Assembly: GCA_002104895.1 (NCBI GenBank)
Contig: MCFG01000264.1
Location: 60,001-95,000 of the forward strand
Length of the DNA: 35,000 nucleotides
Source: Anaeromyces robustus
Taxonomy: Eukaryota; Neocallimastigomycota; Neocallimastigomycetes; Neocallimastigales; Neocallimastigaceae
Direction: 5' to 3'
Every line of letters begins with the position of its first letter. Position 1 is the first letter of the stretch. Below, piece after piece: positions 20,883 to 32,810 of the stretch. The translations under genes and the position numbers were made by a program. The notes beneath the pieces are model-generated. The model was not told the DNA's origin, ran no database searches, and saw only the letters and a program-made list of their open reading frames with translations.

Positions 20883-22835
20883 ATTTAATTTATATTAAAT
20901 AAATATATTAATATATTGTATATTGTATTAGTATGTAAAAGTTAAATATTTTAAGATTTAAATAAATAAAAATTATAATAAAAATTTTATTTAACGAAAA
21001 TAATAATAATAATAACTTACTTTCTAATACGAATACTTTGATCACCTAAACCTTGTAAATCTAACATATTATCAGCTTCATCCAATACAAAGAATTTAAG
21101 TTTATTAGTAGCAAGTCTACGCTTTCTAATTAAATCCATGATAGTACCTGGAGTACCAATAATAATATGAGATTCAATTTTACCACCTTTTGGAAGAGAA
21201 TCTTTAACAGCTAATTGAATAGTAGCAGGATAATCATGACCAAGAGTTTCAACAACAGTCAAAATTTGACGAGCTAATTCACGAGCTGGAGCTAAAACAA
21301 TAGCTTGTGGTGCTTTTAATTCAACATCAATTCTACTAAGCATAGCAAGTGTAAAAGCAGCAGTTTTACCAGTACCAGATTGAGATTGACCGATAAGATT
21401 GGTTGGTGGGTCATGTAATAATAAAGGAATAGCCTTTTCTTGAATTTTTGATGGCTTAACAAAACCAGCTCTATAAATATTTTCTAATAATTTTTGATGT
21501 AATTTCATATCTTCAAAAGTAGAAACACCAACATATAATGGATCAGTTAAATCCTTAACATTACTAGCAGCTAATTTAACTTCAACAACAGCTTCACCAG
21601 CATCTTTTGGAACTGCTTTAAGTTCTGGAGGTGCTGTTTCAGTTGAAAGATTCTTAATTCCTTCTTGAATATTCTTAACACCTGTTTTGAAAAAAATGAA
21701 TAATTTAAAATGTTTTAAATTAAAATAAATAAAAAAAATATATTTTCATTAATCATTTATCTTTTATTATATTTCTTGAATATTTTTTTTAATAAAATCA
21801 TAAAATAATATATATATTGAATTATGTTCAATCTTAGTATCTTAATATTTAAATTATTAATAAAATTATTTATAATTAATTAAATTTCCAATATGATGAT
21901 TTTTTTATAATTAAGATTTTTCTTCATAAAAATAAAAATCTAATTAAAAGAGTTTTAAAATTGTTATAAAATGTTTTATTTCTTTGAAAATTTCTTTAAA
22001 TTCAAAATTTAGAAATTCTTCATATTTAAATTTTTGATATTTATTATTTTCTCTTTTTAGAATCTTCATTTAATATAATTATATTCATCTTTATTCTTGT
22101 AAATTGATTATTCAAAAAACTCCTGTAATTGTTGAGAATTTAATATTAATGTGTTATATAATTTCTTCTTTTTATAAAAATAAATCATCTAATACTTGAA
22201 TAATTATTTTTTCTTCTTTTTTTTTTTTCTACAAAAAAAAAAAAAAAAAAATCTTGTACTAATTTGACTGATTCTTTTTAAATATTAATGAATATATATA
22301 TATTTCTATTTTTTCATATTTTTTATTATATATAATCTATCATCTATTTGGCTTTAAAATATCTGTTTAAATTTTATTTATTTTTTTAATACTTTATAAA
22401 AAAAATAATATATGAAAACTTTATGAATATTGAATATTTTTTGTTGTCATCTTTCTATTTATTCTTTCCTTTATATAAGTTAAAAAGGATAAGAAATAAA
22501 CATATTCAAAAGAAAAGGAAATTGAAGAAATAAACATATTCAAAAGAAAAGGAAATTGATAAATCCATTTTGATTAAGCAAACTTCTTAAATTTAAAAAA
22601 TACTGTATCTATTAACATATTTAAAATGTTCATTCAAATATTCCTTTGTCTGTTATTACTTCTTTTCCTTTTTTTTTATTTTATTTTTAAAAAATTAAAA
22701 TTTAAAGTATAGATTCATAATTTGATAAAGTAGATAAAATTGAAAAAGTTCTTTCTATAATGTGTATATATAATCTAATTTCACCAAATTGATAAATATA
22801 TAAATCACATCTCACTGACCTTCTTGTTCACTCAT
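20152..22835 (-). CDS. ddx19: DEAD-box RNA helicase, DDX19/Dbp5 type (mRNA export), three exons, 447 aa
   Basis: ATP-dependent helicase that strips proteins from mRNA at the cytoplasmic face of the nuclear pore with Gle1 and inositol hexaphosphate, and aids translation termination. Exons: 22835-22820, 21681-21021, 20818-20152; donors GTCAGT and GTAAGT, acceptors CAG and TAG; exactly 448 codons. Motifs in order: Q motif (KPSKIQ, 82-87), I GTGKT (108-112), Ia APAREL (136-141), Ib GTPGT (181-185), II DEAD (206-209), III SAT (238-240), IV IIFVSRRD (301-308), V ARGID (358-362), VI HRIGRTGR (389-396). DQSIRI before motif III and the LDGEGRPDPETYLHRIGRTG stretch mark the Dbp5 branch rather than eIF4A. 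Length is a little below human DDX19 (about 480), mainly in the N-terminus. The first exon codes only MSEQE plus one base. Intron 1 is 1138 bases, unusually long here. Confidence 0.95.
20824..20881. repeat. Poly-A tract of about 55 bases inside helicase intron 2
   Basis: An almost unbroken A run (T in the transcript) directly upstream of the TAG acceptor at 20819-20821, forming an extreme polypyrimidine tract for the last exon. Confidence 0.9.
22492..22559. repeat. Perfect 34-bp tandem duplication in helicase intron 1
   Basis: 22492-22525 and 22526-22559 are identical (AGAAATAAACATATTCAAAA followed by GAAAAGGAAATTGA). The unit contains more G and C than the spacer and is not a simple repeat. 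Confidence 0.92.
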
Positions 22836-23445
22836 TTTATATAATTTCTCTTATTAATTATATTTCCTTTATAAAAAAAAATAAATAAATAAAGAGTATA
22901 ATTTATTTTATAAAAATGATTATAAACAAAATAAAATTAAAAAGTGGTAAATTATAAAAATTTTTCAAAAATTTTATTTTTACATTAAAAATAAATTAAT
23001 GATACAATCCATAATAATTATTATATAAAATGTATATAAAATGTACATGTACATATCAACATTAAAATAATGTATATAAAAATATTTTTTTATTATTTTA
23101 TGTAAAAATTTGTAAAAATTTAATAAATTTAATATTTTAGTATATTTTTTTAAAGTTTTTTTTTTTTTTTTTTTACACTTCACAAATTTAAAAGTCAAAA
23201 AAAAAGGTAATCTAAAATTTCTATAATTGTAATACAAATATATTTAAATAAATAAAATAAATATCTTTTTTTTCTAATTTATTTATGAAAATATAAATTT
23301 TATATTATTTAATAATTTATTATCAATAAAGTATTAAATATAACTAATTACTAAAAAATTAATATATATATAATTCTTTTATAAATTTAATATATAATGC
23401 AATGTTTAAAAAATAACAAATAAATAGAAAAATAATAAATAAAAA
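22836..23445. promoter_or_regulatory. Divergent promoter region between the helicase and TOM5-like genes
   Basis: 610 bases separate the two start codons, which point away from each other. The stretch is AT-only with poly-T (about 23157-23174) and poly-A near both starts. It must hold both promoters, but no TATA box or factor site can be singled out in such composition. The 85-codon frame read leftward inside it is Tyr/Ile/Lys noise. Confidence 0.5.
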
Positions 23446-23804
23446 ATGTTTTTTCAACAAGCACCACCAAAGATTCCTTTTGAAGAAGCTAAATTAAGAA
23501 GGGAAGAAGTTAAAGCTAATTTTAGAACTTTTGTAAAAATTTGTGCTGCCATGGTTGCTGGTAATTTATCTTTGAATATATTTCTAAATTTTTAAAATTT
23601 GAAAATTTTCTAAATTATTAAATTATATTTTTAATTACTAATATGTAATTTTCTTTTTTATTATCTTTATTTGTACAATTTTATTATTATTATTGTTATT
23701 ATTACTATTACTATTACTATTACTATTAATTTAAATTTTTTTTTATAGCACCAATTGTACTCAAAACTATACAAGATCATCTTTACTATTCCTCTTCTTA
23801 CTAA
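23446..23804 (+). CDS. TOM5-like small subunit of the mitochondrial import pore, two exons, 56 aa
   Basis: Exons 23446-23560 and 23749-23804; donor GTAATT, acceptor ATAG, phase 1; 57 codons with stop. The protein starts MFFQQAPPKIPFEEAKLRRE, has a charged helix (EEVKANFRTFVK), one hydrophobic segment (ICAAMVAAPIVLKTI) and a short polar tail. This matches TOM5: human TOMM5 has the same build, MF start, a K-x-x-EE charged helix, R-F, then a single helix with a central Pro and IL-K. TOM5 sits in the outer mitochondrial membrane beside Tom40 and stabilises the TOM pore. The length (56) fits the family (about 50). The Pro within the helix (API, compare TPF or SPM) is the most telling shared residue. 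The ATG is preceded by an A run, as usual here. An alternative is another tail-anchored microprotein; TOM5 is the best fit I know. Confidence 0.78.
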
Positions 23805-26783
<2,979 letters not shown>

Positions 26784-29700
26784 ATGCAATCATTACTAAC
26801 AAGAAATATTACTGCACCAAGTGCATTAAAAAACTCATTATCTATATTTTCTAAACAATCTTTACTTAATAATGTTAAGAATTCTATAGTTCAAAAAAAT
26901 TCTTTAAGTTCAAAAATAAATCCTATACCTTTGAATCAAAAACCACTTTCTTTTTATAAACCAAATCAACAAAGAAATTACGCTATATTTTCTAAAAATG
27001 TCCCAACTCCACAAAAGAAAGTTTCCAAACAACCACCACTAAAGAAAGTATTAGTTGTTGGTTCTGGTGGTCTTTCAATTGGTCAAGCTGGTGAATTTGA
27101 TTATTCTGGTTCACAAGCTATTAAAGCTTTAAAAGAAGAAAATATTAAAACTGTTCTTGTTAATCCAAATATTGCCACAATTCAAACTGGTAAAGGTTTA
27201 GCTGATACTGTTTACTTTTTACCAATTAACCCAGAATATTTAGAATACATTATACAAAGAGAACGTCCAGATGGTATTCTTTTAACTTTTGGTGGTCAAT
27301 CTGCTCTTAATTGTGGTATTCAATTAGATGAAACTGGTGTTTTAAAAAAGTACAATGTTAGAGTTTTAGGTACTCCAATTCATACTTTACAATTATCTGA
27401 AGATCGTGATTTATTCGCTAATGCATTAAGAGAAATTAATATTCCAGTTGCTACTTCCACAGCTGTTGAAACTGTTGAAGATGCTGTCAGTGCTGCTAAA
27501 AAAATTGGTTTCCCTGTTATTGTTCGTTCTGCTTATGCTTTAGGTGGTTTAGGTTCTGGTTTTGCTAACAATGAAGCTGAATTACGTCACTTAGCCACTA
27601 AATCATTATCTCTTGCTCCACAAATTTTAGTCGAAAGATCAATGAAAGGTTGGAAAGAAGTTGAATACGAAGTTGTCAGAGATTCTGAAAATAACTGTAT
27701 TACTGTTTGTAATATGGAAAACTTTGATCCTCTTGGTGTTCACACAGGTGATAGTATTGTTGTTGCTCCAAGTCAAACTTTAACTGATGAAGAATATCAT
27801 ATGTTAAGAACTGCTGCTATTAAGATTATTAGACATTTAGGTGTTGTTGGTGAATGTAATGTTCAATACGCCTTAAATCCAGAAAGTCTTGAATATGCTG
27901 TTATTGAAGTTAATGCTAGACTTTCTCGTAGTAGTGCTCTCGCTTCTAAAGCTACTGGTTATCCACTTGCTTTCGTTGCCGCTAAAATTGCTCTTGGTCA
28001 TACTCTCCCAGAATTAAAGAATAGTGTTACTAAAACTACTACTGCTTGTTTCGAACCATCTCTTGATTATATTGTTACAAAAATTCCACGTTGGGATCTT
28101 TCTAAATTCCATAATGTCAGTCGTGACATTGGTAGTTGTATGAAGAGTGTCGGTGAAGTTATGGCTATTGGTAGAACTTTTGAAGAATCTTTACAAAAAG
28201 CTGTTCGTCAAGTTGATCCAGCTTTCGGTGGTTATGAACCAATAGCTATGGATGATCTTGATGAAGTTTTAAAAGACCCAACTGATCGTAGATTATTTGC
28301 TGTAGCTGAAGCTATGTTCAATCAAAATTATAGTATCGATAAGATTCATGATTTAACTAAAATTGATAAATGGTTCCTTTACAAATTAGAAAATATCATG
28401 GAAATTCAAAAGGAATTAACAAAATATAAGGGTCCAATGAATATTGAAGAAAAGATTAGTGTACCAAAAGATGTTCATGTTCCACCAACTGTATTAACTG
28501 ATTATAAATTAGAAACTTCTACTATTCCAGTAGATTTATTAGAAAGAGCTAAAAAAGCTGGTTTCTCTGATGATCAAATTGCTAAGGCTACTAGCTCTAC
28601 TGAATTAGCTATTCGTGAATTAAGAAAGCATCATAATATTATTCCATACGTTAAGAGAATTGATACATTAGCTGCTGAATTCCCAGCTGCTACTAACTAT
28701 TTATACACTACTTATAATGCTTCTACTGATGATTTAACCTTTGATGATCATGGTATTATGGTATTAGGTTCAGGTGTTTACCGTATTGGTTCTTCTGTTG
28801 AATTCGATTGGTGTGGTGTCAGTTGTAGTCGTGCCTTACATGATTTAGGTTATAAAACTATTATGATTAATTACAACCCAGAAACTGTTTCCACCGATTT
28901 CGATGAATGTGATCGTCTTTACTTTGAAGAATTAAACTTTGAACGTGTCATGGATATCTATGAAAAGGAACAATCTAGAGGTATTGTTGTTAGTGTTGGT
29001 GGTCAACTTCCACAAAATATTGCCTTAAAGATGTGGAACCGTGGTGTTCGTATTCTTGGTACTAGTCCAGTTAATCTTGATCGTGCTGAAGATCGTGAAA
29101 AATTCTCAAAAGCTATGGATGCCATTGGTATTGACCAACCAGCTTGGAAGGAATTAAAGAGTACTGAAGAAGCTCATAAATTCGCTGATACTGTTGGATA
29201 CCCAGTACTTGTTAGACCATCATATGTTCTTTCTGGTGCTGCAATGAATGTTGCTTACAATAAAAAAGATCTTGATGATTATCTTTCTCTTGCTTCCACT
29301 ATTTCTCACGAACATCCAGTCGTTATGTCAAAATTCATTCAAAATGCTCAAGAAATTGATGTTGATGCTGTTGCTAATAATGGTGAATTATGTGTTTATG
29401 CTGTTAGTCAACATATTGAAAATGCTGGTGTTCACTCTGGTGATGCCAGTATGGTTCTTCCACCAGAAATTGTTTCTGAAGAAGAATATAACAATGCTAA
29501 ACATAACAAACTTGGTATGAAACCATTAACTGAAAGAATTGTTAAGGATTGTAGAGCTTTAGCTGTTAAAGTTGCTAAGGAATTCCAAATTTCAGGTCCA
29601 TTTAATATGCAATTAATTAAACGTGACTTAGAAGAAGATGGTAAATATGAACTTAAAGTTATTGAATGTAATCTTCGTTCATCTCGTTCATTCCCATTTG

Positions 29701-30443
29701 TTTCAAAAGTTCTCGATACTAATTTCATTGATATTGCTACTCGTGTCCTTGTTCAACATCCATCTCTTAAAGATTTAATTCCAAAAGAAGATCCAATGTT
29801 AATTAAACGTCCATACAAAGCTATTAAGGTCCCAGTTTTCAGTTGGACTCGTTTAGCTGGTGCTGATCCAATGCTTTCAGTTGAAATGTCAAGTACTGGT
29901 GAAGTTGCTTGTTTCGGTCGTGATGTTCATGAAGCCTACTTCACTTCTACTTATTCTAATCATAATAATTTCAAGAGTTTACCAATTCCAGAAAATTCAG
30001 GTATTTTAATTGCTCGTGATCGTTTAACAGATGAAAAAGAATTCAAATATATTGCCAAGAAACTTATTGATCAAAAATACAATATCTTTGTTGATACTCA
30101 AGAATCTAAAGAAATATTAGATAAAACTAATATTAAATCAAAAATCTTTATTGAAGATAATTTATCAGAAAAATTACAAGATCGTCGTTACTGTAAACAA
30201 AAATTCGAAGATGATAATGTACAAATGGTTGTATCTTTAGCTCGTATTCGTCCAGGTAGATTAGATGATAAAGATTATTTAATTCGTCGTGTTACTGTTG
30301 ATCTTGGTATAGGTATTATTAATGATTCTAAAGATGCTATTCTTTTCGTTGAAGCCTTAGAAAAGTATAATAATGGTGAATATAAAAAGCAACAAGCTAC
30401 TGTTGATTGGGAAGATTGGATTGAAAAGGCTAAGAAGAATTAA
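26784..30443 (+). CDS. Mitochondrial carbamoyl-phosphate synthase, large (synthetase) subunit, 1219 aa
   Basis: Makes carbamoyl phosphate from bicarbonate, ammonia and two ATP for arginine synthesis. Single exon. Residues 1 to about 80 form a mitochondrial presequence (Ser/Asn/Lys/Gln rich, no acidic residues), with RNYA at 64-67 fitting the R-3 cleavage rule. The first ATP-grasp half starts KVLVVGSGGLSIGQAGEFDY (88-107), with LGGLGSGFA, EVEYEVVRD and EVNARLSRSSALASKATGYP. The second half has VGGQLPQNIAL, LRPSYVLSGAAMN-type, VDAVA and IECNLRSSRSFPFVSK. A C-terminal MGS-like regulatory domain (about 1080-1200) ends with DYLIRRVTVDLGIGI. No glutamine amidotransferase domain is fused, and there is no DHOase or ATCase, so it is not the CAD/pyr1-3 protein. 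It needs a separate small subunit or free ammonia. The N-acetylglutamate-site residues of vertebrate CPS1 are not obviously kept in the last domain, so its effector is unknown. GC is the highest in the window and codon choice (GGT, GTT, GCT, CCA) suggests strong expression. Confidence 0.97.
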   Translation: MQSLLTRNITAPSALKNSLSIFSKQSLLNNVKNSIVQKNSLSSKINPIPLNQKPLSFYKPNQQRNYAIFSKNVPTPQKKVSKQPPLKKVLVVGSGGLSIGQAGEFDYSGSQAIKALKEENIKTVLVNPNIATIQTGKGLADTVYFLPINPEYLEYIIQRERPDGILLTFGGQSALNCGIQLDETGVLKKYNVRVLGTPIHTLQLSEDRDLFANALREINIPVATSTAVETVEDAVSAAKKIGFPVIVRSAYALGGLGSGFANNEAELRHLATKSLSLAPQILVERSMKGWKEVEYEVVRDSENNCITVCNMENFDPLGVHTGDSIVVAPSQTLTDEEYHMLRTAAIKIIRHLGVVGECNVQYALNPESLEYAVIEVNARLSRSSALASKATGYPLAFVAAKIALGHTLPELKNSVTKTTTACFEPSLDYIVTKIPRWDLSKFHNVSRDIGSCMKSVGEVMAIGRTFEESLQKAVRQVDPAFGGYEPIAMDDLDEVLKDPTDRRLFAVAEAMFNQNYSIDKIHDLTKIDKWFLYKLENIMEIQKELTKYKGPMNIEEKISVPKDVHVPPTVLTDYKLETSTIPVDLLERAKKAGFSDDQIAKATSSTELAIRELRKHHNIIPYVKRIDTLAAEFPAATNYLYTTYNASTDDLTFDDHGIMVLGSGVYRIGSSVEFDWCGVSCSRALHDLGYKTIMINYNPETVSTDFDECDRLYFEELNFERVMDIYEKEQSRGIVVSVGGQLPQNIALKMWNRGVRILGTSPVNLDRAEDREKFSKAMDAIGIDQPAWKELKSTEEAHKFADTVGYPVLVRPSYVLSGAAMNVAYNKKDLDDYLSLASTISHEHPVVMSKFIQNAQEIDVDAVANNGELCVYAVSQHIENAGVHSGDASMVLPPEIVSEEEYNNAKHNKLGMKPLTERIVKDCRALAVKVAKEFQISGPFNMQLIKRDLEEDGKYELKVIECNLRSSRSFPFVSKVLDTNFIDIATRVLVQHPSLKDLIPKEDPMLIKRPYKAIKVPVFSWTRLAGADPMLSVEMSSTGEVACFGRDVHEAYFTSTYSNHNNFKSLPIPENSGILIARDRLTDEKEFKYIAKKLIDQKYNIFVDTQESKEILDKTNIKSKIFIEDNLSEKLQDRRYCKQKFEDDNVQMVVSLARIRPGRLDDKDYLIRRVTVDLGIGIINDSKDAILFVEALEKYNNGEYKKQQATVDWEDWIEKAKKN

Positions 30444-30674
30444 AATAAAAAAAATTCACTAAATTAATAATAATAAATATATTTTATAATCATTATTTAA
30501 TTTATATATATTAGGAAAAAAAAAATCGAAATTTTTTAAAAGTAACTTTTTTTTTTTAGCAAAAAAATAATAAATCTTTATATAGAGTACAAAAATAATA
30601 ATAATAATAATAATAATAAATAATAAATAATAAATAATAAATAATAATAATCATATAAAATTAAAAAAAAATCA

Positions 30675-30705
<31 letters not shown>

Positions 30706-31239
30706 TAAATAATCTTTAATAATTGTAGTAATATTTTATTAAATAAAAATTTATATACACTTTTAATAATTAATAAAAAAAAAAAAATTTTTTTTTAATT
30801 CGTTATTATTAATAATATATATATATATATATACTAAAGTATGAATATTTTAGATTTATATATATTAAACAATTCTTTTGTTAAATAATTTTTTAAATAA
30901 TTGGAAAATTATTTTAGCTGTTTAAAAATTATTATTTTTAAGTAAATAATAATATATAAAAAATAAAATAAATAAAATTAAAAAAATTAATAAAAAAATT
31001 AAAATAAAAAAAAAAACAAAAAAAACAAAAAAAACATTAAAAATAATAATAATGATAATAATAATTATACAATTAATGAAATGATTTGAAAGAAGATTAT
31101 TATATCTTCTTTATATCTTTATAATTTTTTTTTTTTTCTTTTCTGAAAATTATAGATTATATATAAAGATTAACATAATTCTTACATCTTGATTTAAAAT
31201 TTTTTATTATTAAAATAAAAAAATAAAGTCAATAAGGCT
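30444..31239. other. Intergenic AT DNA after the carbamoyl-phosphate synthase gene
   Basis: AT-only spacer with a TAA run (about 30596-30650), poly-A (about 30672-30702) and mixed A/T tracts. Presumed 3' UTR in the first 100 bases. Nothing else seen. Confidence 0.6.
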
Positions 31240-31656
31240 TTGTTTTCAATTCAAGGTATTTTAAAAAAATGATTTGATTTTTATTCCTCTTAAAAGATCT
31301 TTATTCTCTGCAAAAGTTATAGACAAGTCTCCTATTTTGCACCCTTACTTGGATTTAACAAAAACAATAATATTAGTTCTACTCAAACTATTATCAATAA
31401 AATTATTGTATTTCAAAATTACCCTAGTGTGGATAATAGAATTAATAGTATTGTTAAGGGTTATAAAAGTAATTCTAGTAATGGAAACAATAGTATATGT
31501 AATATCAATATTTTAGGAAATAGAAAAGTTGTTAACTGATACCGAATTTATTTGTATAAATGTCAGACAGAATCTGGTACATATTCAAAATTTTCATTCT
31601 TGTTGCGATCTGCGACTCTATTGAATAATATCATAGCTGTTGTCTGTAAAAAATAA
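31240..31656 (+). pseudogene. Decayed coding fragment, Asn-rich, family not recognised
   Basis: In the frame of 31294, 81 codons are open to a TGA at 31537 (FAPLLGFNKNNNISSTQTII, then VDNRINSIVKGYKSNSS), then 38 more to a TAA at 31654-31656 (CQTESGTYSKFSFLLRSATL). Stops also lie just upstream (31270, 31291). Codon choice and amino-acid mix resemble real protein, and base composition is well above the spacer. The shorter ATG-initiated frame at 31274-31516 lies in another register and has a hydrophobic Leu/Ile make-up typical of a shadow. No start or splice signals; probably a relic. Confidence 0.4.
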
Positions 31657-31854
31657 CATATAGTATTCAATAAATTCAAAACCAACCTCTCCTTGAACTT
31701 CAATGATTAAAACACAGTAGGACAGACTAGTAGGACAAATGCCCGATCTTATTACCGACCCTAGTGGAATAGGATAGATCAATTTTACTTTAATTCTATA
31801 TGTAGAATTAAGAGCTAATATGGATTTATTGTTTTTATGTATTACTATACTACT
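31618..31854 (-). other. Open 78-codon stretch without start, possible last exon or relic
   Basis: Read leftward from 31854, the frame is open to TAG at 31620-31618: NNKSILALNSTYRIKVKLIY, then PIPLGSVIRSGICPTSLSYC, then VLIIEVQGEVGFEFIEYYML, ending SYDIIQ. The GC is high for the window and the composition is protein-like, but there is no early Met and no clear acceptor upstream. It overlaps the end of the plus-strand relic by 39 bases. Family not recognised. Confidence 0.35.
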
Positions 31855-31859
31855 TTATA

Positions 31860-32810
31860 TCCTCCAGTATTATTCATTATTATCTATAATGTTTATCTTA
31901 CTTTTTTTTTTTTTTTTTTTCTTATTATTATCATTTTTTTTTATATTTTGTGTCTTTTTTTTATGATTCATGTATATTAATACTTAAACTCAATAAAGAT
32001 GATGTACAAATGTACATCTTTAATAATTTATATTACAACAACATTTAACCAAAAAAATAATATTTTTCAGATATCAGACTTTTTGATATATTTTAATTAT
32101 TATAAAATATATGAATAATTTCTTACTATTACTTGTTCATATATTGTTCTTATCAATTTTTTATCAATCATATAAATATTAATACTTTTATAAATACATT
32201 ACAATAAATAATAATAATAATTAATAATAATAGTAATACTAAAATATATCTTAATTTTTTAGTACCACAATTTACCCAAACTATTATATATATAAAGAAG
32301 TTCTTATTACTTTTTCTTTTTCTTTTTTTTTTTTTATCTTATATTTATATAGTATTAATTATTAATGATATAAAAGATAAGATATTTTATTATTGAATAT
32401 TTTATTCATATTCATTAATATAATTATATATATATAATTATATAATTATACTAATTTATACATATAATGTATATATAAATTAAAAAAAAATTAATAATAA
32501 TAATAATAATAATAAAAGAGAAAACATAATTATTACAATATTCTTTTTTGTTTTTTTTGTTTGTTTGTTTTTACATTTTGTTTTTTTATATCATATTTTA
32601 TGATAATTATTAAAAAAAAATGAAGATTCAGTTCGATAAAACAAAAAAATTAATTTTTTTTTTTACTTTACTTTTTATCTTATTTTCATTTTATGTTTTT
32701 TGTTTAAATGAAAATATAATAAAAATTAAAATAAAAAAGGAATAAAAAATTTTTTTCTTTATATAAATAATAATCTATAAATAAGTTTTTAAATTCTATA
32801 AATTCATTGA
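31860..32810. other. Intergenic AT DNA, presumed 3' flank of the receptor gene
   Basis: Contains poly-T (about 31903-31921) and a short AAGATGATGTACA / TGTACATCTTT inverted repeat at 31996-32021 (GATG-TACAAA-TGTACATC core), which could be a small hairpin. No coding frame. Confidence 0.5.

Noticed and set aside
22980-23237. 85-codon minus-strand frame between the helicase and the TOM5-like gene
   Set aside because: Low-complexity Tyr/Ile/Lys/Phe content in AT spacer, lies in the shared promoter region, no homology signals.
29248-29728. Frames of 90 and 98 codons inside the carbamoyl-phosphate synthase gene
   Set aside because: Shadows of a very well-supported 1219-residue coding frame on the plus strand.
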